A DNA stretch of 64,000 nucleotides from Bufo bufo (taxonomy: Eukaryota > Chordata > Amphibia > Anura > Bufonidae). The stretch lies in assembly GCF_905171765.1 (NCBI RefSeq), contig NC_053390.1, positions 140,091,468-140,155,467 of the forward strand, given 5' to 3'. The notes below the pieces were generated by a model. It did not search any database and was not told where the DNA came from. It saw only the letters and a program-made list of their open reading frames with translations. Positions 1-10,745 of the stretch are shown piece by piece (the stretch's first letter is position 1; each line of letters begins with the position of its first letter). The position numbers and the translations under genes were made by a program.

Positions 1-1746
1 GAAGGACACGGAGGTTCCTCCCCTGTGTGACTCCGTTCGCCCAGGCAAACGAGGTGTAGAACTGCCTGACACTGCCGTGCCCTGCACATGTGGTATGCTG
101 GAGGACCACTGTGAATTGTCCCTGCAGTGGAGGCTAAGGACATGGTGGAGGATGAAAAGGCAAAGGCGGACATTGTCGCAGGACGAACGGCATGAGAACA
201 TGGAGATGGAAGCAGCGTCAACTGGTCAAGTTGATGGTGTGGCTGTGCAGGAAACACATTCACCCAGTGGGCTGTAAAGGACATGTATTATCCCTGACCA
301 TAGTTACAGCCCCACACGCCGTGCACTTTGGCAGAAACCGACAGGCTCAGGGACTTGTCCACCTTTTGTTCTACATGTGTGTGCAGGGCTGGTACTGCCT
401 TTTAGGCAAAGAAATGACGGCTTGGGACTCTCCACCTCGGCTCGGCACAAGCCATCAGTTCTCTGCAGCACCAGCAAGTTGGACAAAAGTACATTCAGCT
501 TTTGCGCCATTAGATGAATGCACGCATACTGTCTCTTGGCAATCACTTCGGTGATCGATTGATGATGTAATGACTGACGAGGAGTAGGAGGAGCAGGAGC
601 ATCAGGACCAGCAGATGATGGGAAGGACAGACAGCTCCCTTTGGCTGAGGTGGTAGAACTTTGACTGCCTGAAATCGGGTGCGTGCCACTGGGTGATACA
701 GCAGTTGCTGGGGCGGGCTGGACCACCACATCGGAACCACGGTTCTCCCAGGCCACTTTATGGTGACACTGCATATGTTGACACAGGGCCGTAGTGCCAA
801 CATTGGCACCCTGGCCACGCTTCACCTTGCTCACAGATTCTACATATGGCCATGTTAAACTCCTCTGGCGGCTTAACAAAAAACTGTCACACCGCCAAGT
901 AGGTGATTTTCCGCCCAACACTATGCACTGACTCACTGCTACCGCCACTACTTCCATGAACCCGTGCACAGCTACTTCCCGGGCAGGTAGGCTCCCGCGA
1001 AGTGGGTGGTCTAACTCGGGCATGTTTGGCTACCTACCTCCCACTGCTGCTACCCTGCTGACTCCCGGCCACCCTAGCGACTTGCTGGCTTCGCCACTGC
1101 CTAACAGGCAAGCTGCCACCCTCTTCTTCCGATGATGATGAAGCCCCTTCATCACCCGGCTCCCAAGTGCGATCAGCTACATCATCATCATCATCGAGTA
1201 CTGTCTGCCTGTCACTGATGTCTTCATCAACCGTCTCTGGGTCAGGAGCCTGGCCGCTCACAACACCAGCTCCCACGCCTCTCTCCTCATCACTACTTAC
1301 CCGCCTAATGGAGGAAGCGGCGGATGTCTCCTCCACATCTTGGCTGGCTAGTAGCTGCTGACTGTCCTCTAGTAGCTCTTCCTCACTGTAGAGTGGAGCT
1401 GAGCCCACAGCATATAATACTTCTCTGGCTGAGGAAACAGAAAAGGACAGAGGCAGATTGAGGACAGGTGAGGGCACAGGGCCTGCTCTTGGGCCATGCC
1501 AACTAAGGGTTGTGTCTGACGAACCCACCGACTCTTGGCTGGAGGTGTTTGATATCACTTGGGACGAAGTGGATGACTGAGTCAACCATTCAAGAACCGC
1601 TGGGTTGCTGGTCAAGACACGACCGCTAGATGACACCAGGAGCCCAGGCCTCTCGCTGCGACTCCTGCTGCCACGCCCCCTTACTCTGCTACGACCCGTG
1701 CCTGTGCCAGAAACAATTAGGCCTCTGCCACTTCTTTGTCTGACAT
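1..1746 (-). pseudogene. hAT-family transposase remnant with BED zinc finger (copy 1, runs off left edge)
   Basis: A decayed hAT transposase read on the minus strand. The frame begins with ATG at 1746, stops after nine codons, and resumes in another frame as a basic RG-rich then Ser/Asp/Glu-rich N-terminus (1636-1034). The BED zinc finger follows at about 910-740: a VWQFF-like start, the cysteine pair CRIC, then in a shifted frame VKRGQ, ANVGTTAL and QHMQCHHK. Near 300-255 is the hAT block YMSFTAHWVN, interrupted just before by a stop. Similar blocks occur in the two other hAT copies of this window (18.0 kb and 43.2 kb). Frameshifts and stops make it non-functional. The catalytic core and dimerisation domain would lie to the left of base 1. 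The 75-bp minisatellite lies directly upstream of the start, so it probably belongs to the element's 5' end. Confidence 0.75.
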
Positions 1747-1837
1747 AATGTTAGATCAAATAAAGAAATAAAACTGAAATTAAAATGCCCCAAAAAAAAA
1801 ATTCGCACTTCACCACACAACGGCTAATAAGCCCTTT

Positions 1838-2900
1838 TTTCCCACTAATACACGCCACAAAAGGCTTAAGAAAATATAACTGCACCTCTGAACGGCAAGT
1901 ATATTTTTTCTTTTTCCACTAATACACGCCACAAAAGACTTTAGAACATATAACTGCACCGCTGACCGGCAAATTTTTTTTTTCTTTTTCACCTAATACA
2001 CGCCACAAAAGGCTTTAGAACAGATAAATTCATCACTGATCAGCAAATATATTTTTTCTTTTTCCACTAATACACACCACAAAAGGCTTTAAAACAGATA
2101 ATTGCACCGCTGACCAGCAAATATATTTTTTCTTTTTCGACTAATACATGCAACAAAAGGCTTTAGAACGGATAACTGCACCGCTGAACGGCAAATATAA
2201 TATTTTATTTTTCCATTAATACACGCCACAAAAGGCTTTAGAACATATGACTGTCCCGCTGACCAGCAAATATATTTTTTCTTTTTCCACTAATACACAA
2301 CACAAAAGAGGCTTTAAAACATATAACTGCGCTGCTGACCTGCAAATCGAAATTTTTCTTTTTCCACTAATACACACCACAAAAGGCTTTAAAACATATA
2401 TCTGCACCGATGACCGGCAAATATATATTTTTTTCCACTAATGCACACCACAAAGGCTTTAGAACATATAACTGCACCGCTAACCGGCAAATTTATTATT
2501 TATTTTTTCACTAATACACGCCACAAAAGGCTTTAGAACAGATAACTGCAACGCTAATCAGCAAATATCTTTTTTCTTTTTCAACTAATACACGCCACAA
2601 AAGGCTTTAGAACGGATAACTGGCACCGCTGACTGGCAAATATATTTTTCTTTTTCAACTAATACACGCCACAAAAGGCTTTAGAACATATATCTGCACC
2701 GCTGACTGGCAAATACTTTTTTTTTTTTTTCCACTAATGCACACCACAAAAGGCTTTAGAACATATATCTGCACCGCTGACCGGCAAATATATTTTTTCT
2801 TTTGCCACTAATACATGACAAAAAGGGCTGTAATTTTAGCACTTTACCACACCGGGCTAATAAGCCCTTTCTTCCACTAATACAAGCCAAAAAATGCTTG
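1838..2900. repeat. 75-bp minisatellite, about 15 copies, at the 5' end of hAT copy 1
   Basis: A tandem array with period about 71-79 bp. Each unit contains CACTAATACACGCCACAAAA, then GGCTTTAGAACATATAACTG, then CACCGCTGACCGGCAAATAT and a T-rich run. Unit starts are visible near 1838, 1917, 1991, 2066, 2141, 2213, 2288, 2364, 2437, 2508, 2585, 2656, 2732, 2805 and 2876. The units differ by point changes and by the length of the T tract. The array sits just upstream (minus-strand sense) of the hAT start codon and is probably an expanded subterminal repeat of that element. Short ORFs in it come from repetition and are not genes. Confidence 0.9.
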
Positions 2901-3507
2901 AGAACAGATAACTGCACCGCACAATGGCAATTAAGACATATAAATATTTCCTTGTAATAAACCCTGTTAATCCCTGTTTTAAACAGCACTTGCACCTTAA
3001 TAGGAATGGTTTTCTGGAATTACAGAGCTGTATAATGGCAATTTGGGTCCCTGTAACCTCCCCTACTGAACCCTGTTCAACATAAATGCTGTAAAATGAT
3101 TCCTCCCTATCCTTTCCCTACACCTTGAATAATCTTGCCCAAATTACCCCAAATTGGCTCCTAAACTGAAAAATTATAATAAATTAATTATGATAAAAAA
3201 ATGACTTGGAGGAAAATACAGCACCACATACCTCTTACATCCAGGGACATCTCCTGTCATGTAAACCTTCTCTTTCCTCTTCTCCTCTATTTGTCCCAGA
3301 CCGCCATGACAAATTCTTTCAGCCACATCTCGTCTCTACAGAGTTTGTAACACAGACACGTTAGATTTCTCAATTTTTCCATCAACCTCCCCATCCTGGT
3401 GTCCCCGCAGTGTCATCCTACTGCCACTCCCAATACTGTGCCCACTGTGCTCCCCAATGCCCCAGGTACTATACTGATGAAAAAATAGTTACTCCAGTAG
3501 ACATAAT

Positions 3508-3669
3508 GGGGGTCATTTATCAAACTGGTGTAAAGTAGGATTTCCAAAAGAGCTGTTCCAGTAGGAACTGGATTTCCAAAAGAGCTGTCAAAAATGAAAG
3601 GTGGAATCTGATTGACTGCTATGGGCAACTAAGCCAGTTCTAGTTTACACCAGTTTGATAAATTACCCC
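3508..3669. mobile_element. MITE (162 bp) with about 25-bp inverted ends
   Basis: The left end reads GGGGGTCATTTATCAAACTG and the right end is its near-perfect reverse complement (CAGTTTGATAAATTACCCC). The interior holds two copies of ATTTCCAAAAGAGCTGT. It has no coding capacity. The superfamily is not assigned because no clear target duplication is visible. Confidence 0.7.
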
Positions 3670-3779
3670 AAATGTCCCTATAGTGTCCACAGCAGCTATA
3701 ATGTCCCCTAGAGTGCCCCCAGTAATAATAACACCCTATATTGTGCTCCAGGCAATAATCCCTGTATAGTGTCCGCAAA

Positions 3780-4310
3780 AATAATAGAATTTCCCCCACA
3801 CTGCCCCCCATAGTAATCCCCGTAGTAATTCCCCACACACAGTAATTTCCCCCACATAGTTGTCTGCCCCCACACAGTAATTTGCACCGCACGGCCCCAC
3901 ACAGTAATTTCCCCCACATAGTAATTTGCCCCACACTGCCCCACACAGTAATTTCCACCACAATGCCCCCACACAGTAGTCTCGCCCACACTGCCCCCCC
4001 ACACAGTAATTTCCCCCATGCAATAGTTTCCCCCACACTGCCCCCACACAGTAGTTTCCCCTACACTGCCCCCACACAGTAGTTTCCCTCACACTGCCCC
4101 CACACAGTAATTTCCCCCACAATGCCCCCACACAGTCATTTTCCCCACATTACCCCATATAGTAATTTGCCCCCACATAGTAATCCCTCCCATAATAATT
4201 TGCCCCCACATAGTAATCCCTCCCATAATAATTTGCCCCCACACAGTAATCCCACCATAATATTTTCCCCCCACATAGTAATTTGCCCCCATACTGCAAT
4301 TTCCACTTGA
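3780..4310. repeat. C-rich minisatellite with a CCCCACACAGTAATTTCCCC-type unit
   Basis: Irregular tandem repetition of a roughly 20-30-base unit built from CCCCACACAGTAATTT and CCCCCACACTGC. In the right third the unit changes to a roughly 33-base form with AGTAATCCCTCCCATAATAA. The strong strand asymmetry (C on plus, G on minus) produces overlapping Trp/Gly/Cys-rich open frames on the minus strand, which are artefacts. Confidence 0.85.
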
Positions 4311-4359
4311 TGTACTGTCTCTTCACGTGTACTCCCCCATGTCCCCCAAAGTTCGCACA

Positions 4360-4387
4360 TAAAATAAAAATAAATAAATAAATAAAA
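4360..4387. repeat. (AAAT)n microsatellite
   Basis: A run of AAAATAAAAATAAATAAATA type. Simple repeat with no other signal. Confidence 0.8.
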
Positions 4388-4839
4388 GCTAAATACTCAC
4401 CTATGTCCAGGCATGCACACTTCACTGTGCTGCGACCCAGCACAGGCGTGCACGATGACGTCATCACGCAAGCCTGTGCCGGGATTTCACTACCGCAAAG
4501 GCCTCAGGCCTACTAGGATCGGCGGGGAAGGGACCTATGCGCTTCCGTGCCCCACCGCAGTATGTGGGCGTTCAGGTCGGCATTGGGCCCCCAGTGCAGC
4601 TGGGCCCAGGGCTGCCGACCCAAACGTCCATATTGTAATCCGCCACTGGTCCCTAGGGCCTGCTGACGTCTCTCCCTGCACTAAGTACACTGGTAAATGG
4701 CAGAATCTAAGATGGCTGACACTATTTATAGGGCTGTGACATCACATGGCTGGCTGGCTGCTGATTTGATTGGCTGCATGCATGGCATTATGGGTGATCC
4801 CACCTTCCCAGAGTTCCTTTCTCCATGTTCTCACACGTG

Positions 4840-4975
4840 CAGTAGCCATTTTAGGAAACAATTTGATTCGTTACCACGAAGCGCAAGGAAATTCGGCTTC
4901 GGCGAGAATCAAATTTTTCCTGAAATTCGGATCTAATTCCACTTCATCAGCTTCGATTCGCTCATCTCTAATGAT
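4840..4975. mobile_element. MITE end fragment of the 'gattcgctcatctctaa' type
   Basis: The stretch ends in TTCGATTCGCTCATCTCTAA, the same terminal sequence seen at the ends of the MITE copies at 53.1-53.9 kb. Only one convincing end is present, so this is a truncated copy. Confidence 0.45.
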
Positions 4976-5799
4976 AGCAATACATCTGACAATGGGCGCC
5001 ATTGCGGCTGCATAATTACCCATATAGGTGGTACCTTGAGCTATTTATTATACCACAGAAGTTTTCATTCTGCCCCGTGCGTAAAGATTTGGTATTAATC
5101 CTTATTATTGATGATATTGTCCACTTGATCGGCCATATATGGTATGAATTCGGTGGAACAGTAGTATATATAGACAGCATAGCCAAACAGTGAAAATTAT
5201 ATTATTGGAACATTGCCCCCACTTATCTCTCTGTATCTCTTTTCCATCATGCTACTCTCCCCCTTTCCAGTTATGTATTATGTAAATTATTGAAATATGT
5301 ATTAATGAAGGTACACTTTTTATAAATTACTGAGTCCCATTGGTTCTGTTGGAGATTGTCAGTACTAACATTAAATGATAAACTATATGTCTGAAATGTA
5401 TGATATGATGCAAATGTAATTTTTTGGTGATCTCATATATTCATATTCATCATACATAGTAAAAAATGTCTAATTATAAATGTATTAAAAAAAATCATCT
5501 CTGCGTCCCAAGAATTGTTGTGTAACTGTCTGTAAGGCAAGTGCCTGGAGCAGGAGCCCCCCTGCTGTGCCTTGACTGCAGTAGGAGAAAGAGTGCTATT
5601 CCCTATCTTTATGTTCTGTATGTGGCACTTTCTGTTTCTGTATCCAACCAAACATATAAAGCACTTCTACTTTCTTTGCCACACCTCCAGCACCGCCCCT
5701 AACAACGCCTAGCTAGTTTATAGCTCCTCCCACCCAGCTAGTTACATTGACACTTCCCTATCACTGCCCCTGTGGCTTCTAGCTATAGAAATAACATTA

Positions 5800-6842
5800 T
5801 CTATATAAAGCTGAGTGTATGTGTGTGTATGTCCGCTAAAGGAATCCGCACCGTCGCATTTACAATCACGACATTTGGCACACAGGTACATCAGGTGTCC
5901 GGGAAGGTTTTAGACCAGGTCTCAGCTCTTTAGGACGTACCGTTCCTGAGATATTTAAAAAAAATGCAATAGCCAAAAGAATCTTGGTCACATGACCCTT
6001 ATCAGCCAATAGAAGCTCGCAGGCCGTTAGCTTCCACATACACAGTTTTACTCCAGGTTTCCATAACAACCCAGCTATTTATTTTAACTGCTGTAGGTCA
6101 GCTTTAAAGGTAATCTGTCACCAGGATAATTGCTATTGAAGTAAAGCCATGGTCTAATAGCACTTAGTACCTTATTTCAAGATGTGCCTTTGTTTCAGCA
6201 ATAGATATTTTTATCCTCTGAAAATCCAGTTTATTTGGTATGCAAATGAGCCAGTAAGGTGCCCAGAGGGGCGTCACTCTTGCAGGAAGGAGCCCCGACA
6301 TGCCCCCTGCCACAATGTATCCACCCTCAAAAGACTTAAAACCCCGCCCCCAGGTCTCACTAAGCCACGTCCTGATCTGGTTAGGCCATGCCCCCTCCTA
6401 CTCCTGAGCCAACTGGGATTGAAAAAATGAAGGTAAAAATCAACTTCTGTCAGCTACAGGGGTGGAAGGGAGGGTGACTTTCTCCCTGCAGCTTACACTC
6501 AGACAGCACAGTGCTGCTGTCTTAGAGTGAGCTGTTCAAAGAGACACGCCTCCGATCCAGTAAAGGCCACTGTTAAGGGGGTGGTATGCTGTGAAAGTCA
6601 CTGTTAAAGGAGAAGGCTGCTGTAAAGGTCAAAGTTAAGGGTGTGGGCTGCTGTGAAGGTCCACTTTCACTGTGGGTGGGTCAGTTTTAAGGGGTGGGGG
6701 GCTGTGGAGATCACTGTTTTTGGGGCAGGGTGCTGTAGATGTCACTGTTATAGTGGATAGTGTTGATATCTTTTAACGACACACACAAACATTAAATGAA
6801 ATTGATTAAATATACCCGAGTGAAGCCGGGTCCTTCAGCTAG
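5800..6842 (+). mobile_element. Non-autonomous Helitron (1043 bp)
   Basis: The 5' end is TCTATATAAAGCTGAGTG, preceded by A. The 3' end is CTAG followed by T, giving the A/T insertion context expected of Helitrons. About eight bases before the CTAG is a hairpin: ACCCG at 6814-6818 pairs with CGGGT at 6827-6831. There are no inverted ends and no target duplication, as expected for this class. No Rep/helicase frame is present, so it would depend on an autonomous partner. The interior contains a roughly 40-base minisatellite and an older repeat (6100-6300). Confidence 0.7.
6556..6765. repeat. Minisatellite inside the Helitron
   Basis: Five to six degenerate copies of a roughly 38-42-base unit of the form CTGTGAAAGTCACTGTTAA followed by a G-rich segment (for example GGGGGTGG). 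Copies start near 6560, 6590, 6630, 6650, 6690 and 6730. Helitron interiors commonly carry such arrays. Confidence 0.6.
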
Positions 6843-6999
6843 TAGGAAACAAGAAAAAGCTGAATGGACATGGTCATGTGACCACAGCCCAGCAGGAAGG
6901 TAAAAGCAATAAAGGTACATTATAAAATGACAGCAACTTTCATAAATGATTATTTTAAAGGATTTTGATGAAAAGTGAAAAACCCCTTTAAAGGCTATA

Positions 7000-8080
7000 T
7001 ACACCTTTGAAAGCAATTTTTTAAGACTGCATTTAACTTATCTTTGGCTAAAAATCCTATTTTCAATTGGCCTTTATTAAAAATATGAAGCCATTCTGTC
7101 ACAAAGGGTTAACTATTTTTCTAGCTGTGTGACTGGTACTTTCACTTTCACTTTGTGCTGGTCACCTAAAAACCCTTATGTCTAAACTACTAAGAGGTCA
7201 TGAACACTTATTTAAGCCGCAATCTTATCAGTAACATAAGGATTGAGTTATAATAAGGAAGTCAGAGAGCAGAGATAAGGAGCCCATCTGCTCCCCAAAT
7301 GACGGAAAAGACAGAAAATCCACAGGCAGCTAGTAGAGCATCTCAGCTGTGTACACAAAAAAGGATTACATATTGTTAATAAAAAATGATTTTTAGCTCA
7401 AAGTAAGTACAATGCAATAATAAAAAAAATTGTCCCCAAAGCCTTTAAGTTAAAAGCTAACGAAACAATATACTAATGAAATTCTTACGCAATTGTGTCA
7501 CATCTCATCTGCAGACAGCTGTTTCCGGGTGATTGCCCCTCATCAGTGCAGAGAAGAGAGTACTGGCTTAACTGGCTAAGAAAACTAGATTAGGATTCAG
7601 GGAATACTATATCTCCTTATGGAGAGTGCCTTAAATGGTGTGAGGAGTCTTAGAGGCCAGGCAACGATCCTCTGGAATTCTGGGAAGAGGATATGCAAAT
7701 TAGCTTTTAACAAGCACCGCCTCTAATACTACCTGATGTAAGATGCTGGCTTAACTATTATCCAATTCATGTCTCAAGGGCTTTCAAAATGTCGAACATT
7801 GAATTATAGGATAGTTAGTATACATCTGCTAGCATTAGAGGCAGAGCTTGGTATGAGATCATTTGCATACCCTGCATAGGGAGATATTGTATTCCCCACA
7901 TCCATGGGCTACAAATCCATCCTGATCATGTGCTGCTCACACAGATGCACTAGTGTCAGTTTGAGATAATCAGTCAAATAAGAATGTTACCATTCACCGA
8001 CAGCAAGAAAAGATTTTAAAAATGAAGAGGAAATGAAGACAAAAGCTATATTAAATGTCTAAAAATGTGTTATATATTTA
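7000..8080. other. AT-rich intergenic stretch, no gene seen
   Basis: No supported coding frame. The left part (about 7000-7450) starts with AAAGGCTATATACACCTTTG and ends near CCCCAAAGCCTTTAAG, which may be the ends of an old MITE, but the match is weak. The rest looks like unique sequence. Confidence 0.4.
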
Positions 8081-8084
8081 CCTA

Positions 8085-8255
8085 GTACATTGTAAGCCCT
8101 CACGGGCAGGGCCCTCTCTCCTTCTGTACCAGTTTGCAACTCGTCTTGTTCATGCTTAGTGCAATTGTCTGTATTATGTATGTGCACCCCTTATCATATG
8201 TACAGCGCTATGGAATGAATGGCACTTTAATAATACAGTAAATAATAATAATAAC
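8085..8255 (+). mobile_element. L2-type LINE/SINE 3' tail fragment
   Basis: It begins with a block of the form TGTAAGCCCTCACGGGCAGG and ends with TACAGCGCTATGGAATG followed by an (AAT)n run. This is the familiar 3' tail of L2-like retroelements and derived SINEs in amphibian and fish genomes (from general knowledge). No coding sequence remains. Confidence 0.5.
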
Positions 8256-8894
8256 AAAATACAATGAATAAGCTTTATTTCTCTAAAACTGTAAATGTCC
8301 CTTTAAACAGAGATTATGTATATGTTACAGTAAAAGAAAAAGACTCACAAGTCATTTAATGCATGTTATTCAGCTCTGTAATAAATAGTCTTTGAAATAA
8401 ATGAATGTCAAATCCTAATTCTACTCTTCCTTTATCTTTCCCTGGCTTAAGTGTATCACATTTCATGGCTTAAATTCTTAATTTGAAGTTACATTTTTGG
8501 TCATTGCCTTCTGCTTTATGCATCTTGTACAGTTTATACATTCTTCATAAAATATTAATGTACACACTGTTTGCTTAGTGATACGTGGATGCATATTCAG
8601 GATCTAAATATGTCTGAGTGGAAAACAAATAAACAGTTCATTCTCCTGTGTTCTCATTAAAATGTATCCATAAAACATATGGTATTCAATAGCAGTTGTA
8701 CAGCTAGATCTTGTCTGCATCTTTATAAATGTAAACTTGCTAAAAAAAAAAAGGTATAAAATACTTCACTGTAAATCATTACTAGTGAGGGCAAAAAGGT
8801 ATGAATTTTAGGTATTACACCGGTGAATGGTGGATTAAACTGATATGTTGTCAATACCTTTCACGATTCATAATTAAAACTGCCTATCAGTAAG

Positions 8895-9132
8895 GGTTCA
8901 TTCAGACGGCTGCAATTTTGCTGAACGGGTGCGGACACATTCATTTCAATGGGGCCGCAAAAGATGCGGACAGCACACCGTAGAGCATTGCGGACAAGAA
9001 TAGGCATTTCTATCACAGTTCCGGTCATGTAAGGTCCACAAATTGCAGAACACACACGGGCCGGTATCTGTGTTCTGCGGATCTGCAATTTGCAGACCGC
9101 AAAATACTACGGTCATGTGAATGCGCCCTAAG
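8895..9132. mobile_element. Degenerate MITE of the 'cgtgtgcatgaggcc' family
   Basis: Shares interior blocks with the better copies at 27.2-28.8 and 30.1-30.4 kb: CAATGGGGCCGCAAAAGATG near the left, GCGGACAAGAATAGGCA in the middle and ACGGTCATGTGAATGCGCCC at the right end. Terminal repeats are diverged. Confidence 0.55.
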
Positions 9133-9249
9133 AAAGGAGTATGAAAACATATAACTTTTAATAGGCATCTATTAAAAGTCTAAACACACAAAAGTTTAAT
9201 TGAAAAAATATTTTAAAAAAAATGTGATGACAGAGCTTAAACAAAACAC

Positions 9250-9686
9250 TGTGAATGAATGAATGAATAACTTGTAAAGCGCAACAATTGCGAACTAAAT
9301 CGCCTCAAGGTGCTTTTTTGCAGCCATTGACCGCCTGTGCCTTCAGAAGAGGTGGGTCTTGAGCTTCTTCCTGAAGGCCAGATGGTTTTCTTCTGAGCGG
9401 ATGTCCGCGGGTAGAATGTTCCATAGCCGGGGTCCTAGGACTGCGAACCTTCGTTCGCCTTTTGATTTGTAGCGTGTCTTGGGGATATGGAGGAGATTCT
9501 GGTTAGCTGACCGGAGGAGGCAACCTGGGGTGTAGTGTTTTATTTTGTCACAGAGGTATTAGGGTGCTTTCCCTTGTGTACATTTGTGTGTGAGGCAGAG
9601 GGTCTTGAATGTGATCCGATCCTTCACAGGTAGCCAATGGAGGGTCCTCAGGGACGGGGTGATAGATTCCCAGTTTTTTTTTCCAG
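9250..9686 (-). pseudogene. L2 LINE, C-terminus of ORF2 plus 3' tail (fragment)
   Basis: The minus strand, from about 9660 down, encodes the conserved C-terminal end of the L2 ORF2 protein (endonuclease/reverse transcriptase). Recognisable blocks are LHWLPVKDRITFKTL, then YLCDKI, then LWNILPADIRSEENH and FRKKLKTHLF. The coding end is followed by GCGCTTTACAAGTTATTC and an (ATTC)n tail at about 9250-9272, the usual L2 ending. One in-frame stop lies before the YLCDKI block and the RT core is missing, so it is dead. Upstream (9687-9800) the same reading continues as QNTAARLI, but that stretch has been amplified into a 20-bp VNTR. Confidence 0.8.
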
Positions 9687-9786
9687 TTATCAGTCTGGCA
9701 ATTGTGTTATCAGTCTGGCGGCTGTGTTATCAGTCTGGCGGCTGTGTTATCAGTCTGGCGGCTGTGTTATCAGTCTGGCTGCTGTG
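9687..9786. repeat. 20-bp VNTR, five copies, grown inside L2 coding sequence
   Basis: Five head-to-tail copies of TTATCAGTCTGGCGGCTGTG starting at 9687, 9707, 9727, 9747 and 9767. The three central copies are identical. The first has CAATTGTG and the last CTGCTGTG at the end. On the minus strand the unit is part of the L2 codons for NTAARLI. Since 20 is not a multiple of three, each copy shifts frame. Confidence 0.95.
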
Positions 9787-9800
9787 TTCTGGACAACAGC

Positions 9801-9987
9801 TTTTCGTCTCCGTATGTTTCGTTCTCGTAACCAGACACCATGTGCTGTCCGCATCAGTATGTCCGTTCCGTAGCTCCGCCAAAAAAAAAAAACATGTCCT
9901 ATTCTTGTCCGTTTTAGGCATTGGTTCAATGGATCCGCAAAACCAACAACGGATGGCATACGGATGTCAGTTGTTGTTTTTTTTTGC
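9801..9987. mobile_element. MITE fragment between L2 and the GRK-like exon
   Basis: Interior blocks match the abundant MITE family elsewhere in the window: GTGCTGTCCGCATCAG, the A-rich tract followed by CATGTCCTATTCTTGTCCG, and ATGGATCCGCAAAA. Neither terminal inverted repeat is visible, so it is truncated on both sides. It abuts the GRK-like exon exactly where a splice donor would be expected. Confidence 0.6.
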
Positions 9988-9991
9988 AGAT

Positions 9992-10104
9992 CTGGGTTCA
10001 GGTAGCACAATCTTCTTGCTGGCCCTGGCTGCTGGGGTGGACTTGCTCTTCTCCATAGCCATCAGATAGCTGACGTCCGCCAGCACTGCTTCCAGGTCCG
10101 CCAT
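9992..10104 (-). pseudogene. GRK3-like: First coding exon of a G-protein-coupled-receptor kinase (GRK3/GRK2 type), without splice donor
   Basis: From ATG at 10104 the minus strand encodes 37 residues beginning [14 protein letters not shown] and ending SKKIVLPEP, followed by two bases of a split codon. This is the N-terminus of the beta-adrenergic receptor kinases, which bind G-beta-gamma and phosphorylate active receptors at the membrane. The valine in KKIVLPEP favours GRK3 (GRK2 has KKILLPEP, from memory). I see one apparent substitution, S for A after KSK. The homology stops at CCCAG, the point where exon 1 ends in the mammalian genes. The next bases are ATCTGC rather than GT, and the frame runs through an A-rich MITE sequence to a stop. 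The ATG has A at -3 and G at +4. It could be a live first exon whose donor was lost or misassembled, but a relic or captured fragment is more likely. No second exon was recognised in the window. Confidence 0.8.
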
Positions 10105-10379
10105 GCTTGACTACAGGTGAACTTTACAGATCCGCTAACAGTTTATAGTGGCAGCAGCACAAAGTTGCAAATATACGTAAAAATCAAATAAAAATAAATT
10201 AAATATGAAAAATAAATTCCTCTTTAAAAAAAAATTAAAATGTTAACACTGCAATTTCCAGGAGAGGTCAGAGGTCTACAGTGATCTGGGGTGACAATGA
10301 CCAGGAGGCTCTTCTTCATGTGACTGCTCTTAAAGGAGACAGCAACTGGAATAACCTTCAATCTTATTTTAAAAAAAAA

Positions 10380-10745
10380 CAATGAGCTTGTGACTACTAT
10401 GTGGTTGGCCCGGCTGTGTCAGTCTGTATGCAGTCAGACGGCTGTGCCCAGGAGATGCCCAGCAATTCCTCCGGCCAACATGTTGCATGCCCGCAGCGGC
10501 ACAATCCTATTCCCGGGGCACACACAGGGCTGAATGTGAGGGCCACCATGACACAGGCAGGCAGGGGATGTGTCTGCAGCAATGGCAGTCACCACAATGT
10601 GCCACTTCCTCTTCCAGCCGCCTCCATTGCTGAACGTGGACACACTGAGCGGCAGAGCAGGGCGATTCTGACAGAACAAAGCCTCCTCAATTCATTCCAG
10701 CAAGAAAATACGGCTCAGTATAGACCATGGTCTTGTGGTCAAATC
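10380..10745. other. Unassigned moderately GC-rich segment upstream of the GRK-like exon
   Basis: A 365-base stretch with scattered CpGs and no repeat signature I recognise, lying 5' of the GRK-like exon on the minus strand. It could be promoter or 5' UTR sequence of the same locus, but an AT-rich gap (10,150-10,260) lies between. Open frames on both strands here resemble no family I know. Confidence 0.3.

Noticed and set aside
1838..2900. Regular repeats that might suggest a CRISPR array
   Set aside because: Units are contiguous without unique spacers, and the surroundings are eukaryotic transposons.
3629..4360. Several overlapping Gly/Trp/Cys-rich minus-strand frames
   Set aside because: They follow from the C-rich minisatellite; all three frames give similar low-complexity peptides.
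9584..10069. 161-codon plus-strand frame across the VNTR
   Set aside because: It is antisense to the L2 and GRK-like coding sequences and spans a VNTR and a MITE.
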